Shown here piece after piece: positions 61,498-64,000 of a stretch of DNA of 64,000 nt; the stretch's first letter is position 1, and every line of letters begins with the position of its first letter. A program made the translations under genes and the position numbers. Source of the stretch: Clostridia bacterium (lineage in GTDB: Bacteria > Bacillota > Clostridia > Christensenellales > Borkfalkiaceae). Under the pieces are notes generated by a model. That model saw only the letters and a program-made list of their open reading frames with translations, made no database searches and was not told where the DNA came from. The stretch is taken from assembly GCA_900767815.1 (NCBI GenBank), contig CAAGAM010000195.1, positions 62,001-126,000 of the forward strand, written 5' to 3'.

Positions 61498-61529
61498 TAA
61501 TATACAAAAAAAATAATATACAAAAAAAA
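61498..61529. repeat. 16-bp tandem duplication of a terminator T-tract
   Basis: The 16-base unit TAATATACAAAAAAAA at 61498-61513 is repeated at 61514-61529. On the minus strand each copy begins with eight T residues; the upstream copy is the T-tract of the scpAB terminator. Confidence 0.9.
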
Positions 61530-61557
61530 CGTCGCGCCGTAAAAACAACGCAACGTT
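61521..61557 (-). terminator. Terminator of the scpA-scpB operon
   Basis: Minus strand AACGTTGCG and CGCGACGTT form a nine-bp stem (one G-U) followed by eight T residues. Confidence 0.8.
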
Positions 61558-61579
61558 TTCGGGTTATTAAAGTCAAATT

Positions 61580-62458
61580 TTATGCCGTCTCGCTGTCATC
61601 TGCGGCATTGAAATCCGCCAAAAAAGACTTTTCTTCGTCCTCATCGTCGGATTCGTCGTTATGCGTATCGTTGTCGCCACCGTCGCCGGATTCGGAATCT
61701 TTATCGGAATCGGGATCTTCCGACGGCTCCTCATCCGAAGCCTTGTCTGTTTCTTTTTCGGCGTTTCCGTCTTCTCGGGAAGGTATCTTTATCGGATCGT
61801 CGTCTTCGCTCAGCGTAGCGCTGCCGACTTTACCCGTTGCGATTTCGTTATCGGCGTTGTTTACAAGCTCGGGATCCTTAGATTCGTCGTAAACGTCTTT
61901 CTGGAAAAGATACGAGCTTTCGTCCGTACCGTGCAGGAGCCTGATCTTCTCTATAAGTCCGTTGTAATCAGGCAATTCGTCAAGAGAAGAAATCTGAAAT
62001 CTTTTAAGGAAATTATCGGTCGTACCGAATAACGCGGGGTGACCTATCGAATCCTTTCTGCCGACGACTTCCACAACGCCAAGCTTAAGAAGGTTCTGCA
62101 AAGCATACTCGCAACTGCAGTTTCTGATTTCTTCGAGATCCATTCTCGTAACAGGTTGTTTGTATGCGATTATCGCGGCAACCTCGAGCATGCTCCTTGA
62201 AAGTTCGCGTTCTTTTATAGGATTTAAAACCGTGGCAACGCTGTCGGCGTTGTTTTTGTTCGTGCCGAATTGCAATTTCTTATTAAATATAAGCAAATGA
62301 ATACCGCTGTCTTCATTATATTTTTCTCTTTGTAATTTTTCGGCTTCCGCCATTATCTGTTTGTCAGGCAGACAAAGCTTCTCGGCTATATCCCGAACGG
62401 AAACCGCATCCCCGGAAACAAACAGAATCGATTCAATTATACTCGCTAAGGTCTCCAA
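61580..62458 (-). CDS. scpB: Segregation and condensation protein B with an acidic C-terminal tail
   Basis: About 292 residues. The first 190 are a normal ScpB double winged helix: ETLASIIESILFVSGDAVSV, ELSRSMLEVAAIIAYKQPVT, VEVVGRKDSIGHPALFGTTD. It then continues with about 100 residues of Asp/Glu/Ser-rich low-complexity sequence, where most ScpB proteins end. It forms the condensin with ScpA and SMC. The start is TTG at 62458, eight bases after AGGAG; a GTG at 62467 is in frame but abuts that site. It overlaps scpA by 26 bases. Confidence 0.92.
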   Translation of the reverse strand: METLASIIESILFVSGDAVSVRDIAEKLCLPDKQIMAEAEKLQREKYNEDSGIHLLIFNKKLQFGTNKNNADSVATVLNPIKERELSRSMLEVAAIIAYKQPVTRMDLEEIRNCSCEYALQNLLKLGVVEVVGRKDSIGHPALFGTTDNFLKRFQISSLDELPDYNGLIEKIRLLHGTDESSYLFQKDVYDESKDPELVNNADNEIATGKVGSATLSEDDDPIKIPSREDGNAEKETDKASDEEPSEDPDSDKDSESGDGGDNDTHNDESDDEDEEKSFLADFNAADDSETA

Positions 62459-63320
62459 CTTCTTCACTCCTGTCTTCTCTAAGATTTATAGTAATATCGC
62501 CAAAAGTTTCTTTTTGTTCATATGTAAGGTACTGAAGCTTCAGAAGCTCCAAAAGAGCCTGAAACGTCGTTATTATTTCCATTCTCGAAGCGTCTTCCTT
62601 GAAAAGCTCGAAAAAGCTGCAGGACTGACGTTCAAGCATCGTCGTTTTGATATAATTTATCTTATCCGCAACCGTAAATACTTCTTTCGGAATTTCCTTC
62701 TGACTGTTTTTGATTCTCTTTTCGAGATCGAGACGTTCAAGAAGTTTCGAAAAGGCTTTTACCAGATTGTTAAGGTTAAAATCCGTATATTCGATACGAA
62801 CGTCGTTAGCCGATTCGTCCGGTTCTTTATAGAAGATATTAACGGTTTCCTGCTCTTTGAGGTTTTCGCTCGCTTCTTTGAAAAGCTTATACTCTTCAAG
62901 CTGGCGGAAAATGTTTTCCTGAGGGCTTTCCTCGTCCATAAAATAATCGTCTTCCTGATCCCATTCGAATTGCATTATGGGAAGAAGCTCTTTCGACTTT
63001 ATTTCGAGAAGAGTTGCCGCCATGCCGAGATATTCGCTTTCCTTTTCCATGTCGAGATCGTCCGCCGAACGCACGTACTCGATAAACTGCTCGGTAACTT
63101 CGGAAACGAAAATATCCCTTATCGAAATTTCCGCTTTGTTGACAAGATATAAAAGCAGATCGAGCGGACCTTCGAAATTGGACAATTTCGTCGTGTAATC
63201 GACAACCGACTCGAAACCGTTGGCTTTTATAGAATAATAATCGTAAATATTTTGCTGAACGGGCTGTTCGCTCTGAAGCTCCCGCTCTTCGTTCTCCGTC
63301 TTTTCCGTCAAATCGCTCAT
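62433..63320 (-). CDS. scpA: Segregation and condensation protein A
   Basis: A 295-residue kleisin. The N-terminal helix region begins LSNFEGPLDLLLYLV, preceded here by about 48 residues of hydrophilic extension not usual in ScpA; the middle has YLGMAATLLEIKSKELLP, and the C-terminal winged helix ends about residue 285 (SCSFFELFKEDASRMEIITTFQALLELLKL region). It bridges SMC heads with ScpB. The ATG at 63320 overlaps the peptidase stop (ATGA); an earlier in-frame ATG at 63341 is possible. Confidence 0.93.
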   Translation of the reverse strand: MSDLTEKTENEERELQSEQPVQQNIYDYYSIKANGFESVVDYTTKLSNFEGPLDLLLYLVNKAEISIRDIFVSEVTEQFIEYVRSADDLDMEKESEYLGMAATLLEIKSKELLPIMQFEWDQEDDYFMDEESPQENIFRQLEEYKLFKEASENLKEQETVNIFYKEPDESANDVRIEYTDFNLNNLVKAFSKLLERLDLEKRIKNSQKEIPKEVFTVADKINYIKTTMLERQSCSFFELFKEDASRMEIITTFQALLELLKLQYLTYEQKETFGDITINLREDRSEEVGDLSEYN

Positions 63321-64000
63321 AACCCTAAAATCAATCTCCATAAATATAAAATAGGCATAGACACATATTTTACGAGCATCCCCACGATATCGAGCCAGGG
63401 AAGCCCGAGCATGTCCCCCGCATACCCGAGAAGCAGAATAGCAATCATTATGTAAAAACTGTTCTGTCTGAGAAAATAATAGAATTTTCCGTGTCTCGTC
63501 GTAAGCGCGTCGTAAAGCCTGAATCCGTCAAGAGGATATATCGGCAATAAGTTAAACACAAACAAACCTATATTCATGTAAAACAGCGAATAGAAAAAAT
63601 AATAAATCAGGGTGTTTATATACACCGCCCACTGCGCGTTTATAAGTAAAATGCCCTTCTCCGCCACAAGGAGATATACGGGGCAAAAAATTATCGCAAG
63701 AGCTATGTTTGCAAGAACCCCCGCAACCGAAACCCATATACAGCCTTTTTTGTAATTTCTGAAATTGTCGGGGTTAACCGGAACGGGTTTCGCCCACCCG
63801 AACCTCAACAAAATAAGCATCGCAAGCCCCAAAGGGTCGAAATGCGCAAAGGGATTCAATGTATATCTTCCCGCATACTTCGGCGTTTCGTCCCCGTTTT
63901 TCACAGCCGCGAACGCATGAGCAAACTCATGACAAGGCAAAACGATCAAAACGGCAAGAAAACTCGCCAAATATGCAACAAGAATGCTTAAAATTCTTTC
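63317..64000 (-). CDS. Site-2 protease-like (M50B) membrane metallopeptidase, partial
   Basis: At least 227 residues, cut by the window end at its N-terminus, which remains open through 64000. LPCHEFAHAF holds the zinc motif HExxH and NLLPIYPLDGFRLYD the second (NxxPxxxxDG) motif. Five or six membrane helices are visible. It matches the YwhC/YdiL-type family found next to scpA in Firmicutes. Its substrate is unknown. It is cotranscribed with scpA and scpB. Confidence 0.92.
   Translation of the reverse strand, partial: ERILSILVAYLASFLAVLIVLPCHEFAHAFAAVKNGDETPKYAGRYTLNPFAHFDPLGLAMLILLRFGWAKPVPVNPDNFRNYKKGCIWVSVAGVLANIALAIIFCPVYLLVAEKGILLINAQWAVYINTLIYYFFYSLFYMNIGLFVFNLLPIYPLDGFRLYDALTTRHGKFYYFLRQNSFYIMIAILLLGYAGDMLGLPWLDIVGMLVKYVSMPILYLWRLILGL

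Overview
The window reads as chromosomal core sequence of a low-to-moderate GC, endospore-forming Bacillota, most likely a gut-type Clostridia lineage. The evidence is: CIRCE-controlled groESL, Firmicutes gene order (yicC-rpoZ-priA-def-fmt-rsmB-rlmN-rsgA-rpe; recN-argR-nadK-tlyA-ispA-folD-nusB-asp23), the complete spoIIIAA-AH and spoIIAA-spoIIAB-sigF sets, spoIVB, a SpoVAC homolog and ytfJ, plus rubrerythrin, which suggests anaerobic life. I see no prophage, insertion sequence, CRISPR array or rRNA. One tRNA gene, tRNA-Pro(CGG), is present.

Layout. 1-5.3 kb (+): an AP-endonuclease-like TIM-barrel protein, a heterodimeric ABC exporter with one degenerate ATP site, and a nitroreductase. 5.3-7.4 kb (-): groESL behind a consensus promoter and a perfect CIRCE. 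7.5-10.3 kb (+): dCMP deaminase, cyclophilin, compact M19 dipeptidase, a 62-residue orphan protein and a solitary spoVAC. 10.4-23.3 kb (+): pcrA-ligA, then yicC-rpoZ and priA through rpe, a translation and genome-maintenance block with tight stop/start overlaps. 23.7-31.2 kb (+): M18 aminopeptidase, HD protein, PepT, dxs, then rny and a YgjP-type metallopeptidase. 31.2-33.5 kb: a PadR-type regulator fused to a long acidic linker and four membrane helices, divergent from a tyrosine recombinase. 33.5-35.8 kb (+): recombinase and hflX. 35.8-53 kb (-): carboxypeptidase, SpoIIM-like protein, spoIVB, recN operon, spoIIIA operon, trmB, spoIIA operon, rubrerythrin. 53.0 kb: tRNA-Pro. 53.2-64 kb (-): lgt, an unknown membrane protein, a PhoR/PhoB-like two-component pair, S51 peptidase, a coiled-coil protein, rluB, a second carboxypeptidase, ytfJ, DUF2953-like protein, scpB, scpA and a site-2 protease cut by the window end.

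How it works together. The sporulation genes cover forespore sigma-F control (spoIIA), the mother-cell/forespore channel (spoIIIA), signalling to the mother cell (SpoIVB) and spore maturation (SpoVAC, YtfJ, carboxypeptidases). The housekeeping genes cover replication restart, repair, tRNA/rRNA modification, ribosome assembly, protein maturation, isoprenoid precursors and chromosome condensation.

The main oddities are the membrane-tethered PadR protein with its tandem operator-like repeats, a Gly/Tyr/Ser-rich segment in PcrA, a 100-residue acidic tail on ScpB, an apparent CTG start for rsgA, two promoters placed so that trmB and the S51 peptidase would be leaderless, two same-length perfect palindromes in 5' leaders, and several short tandem duplications at gene ends. 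No wholly new multi-gene system is evident; the PadR locus is the best candidate for something undescribed. All calls come from reading the sequence; no database search was run.
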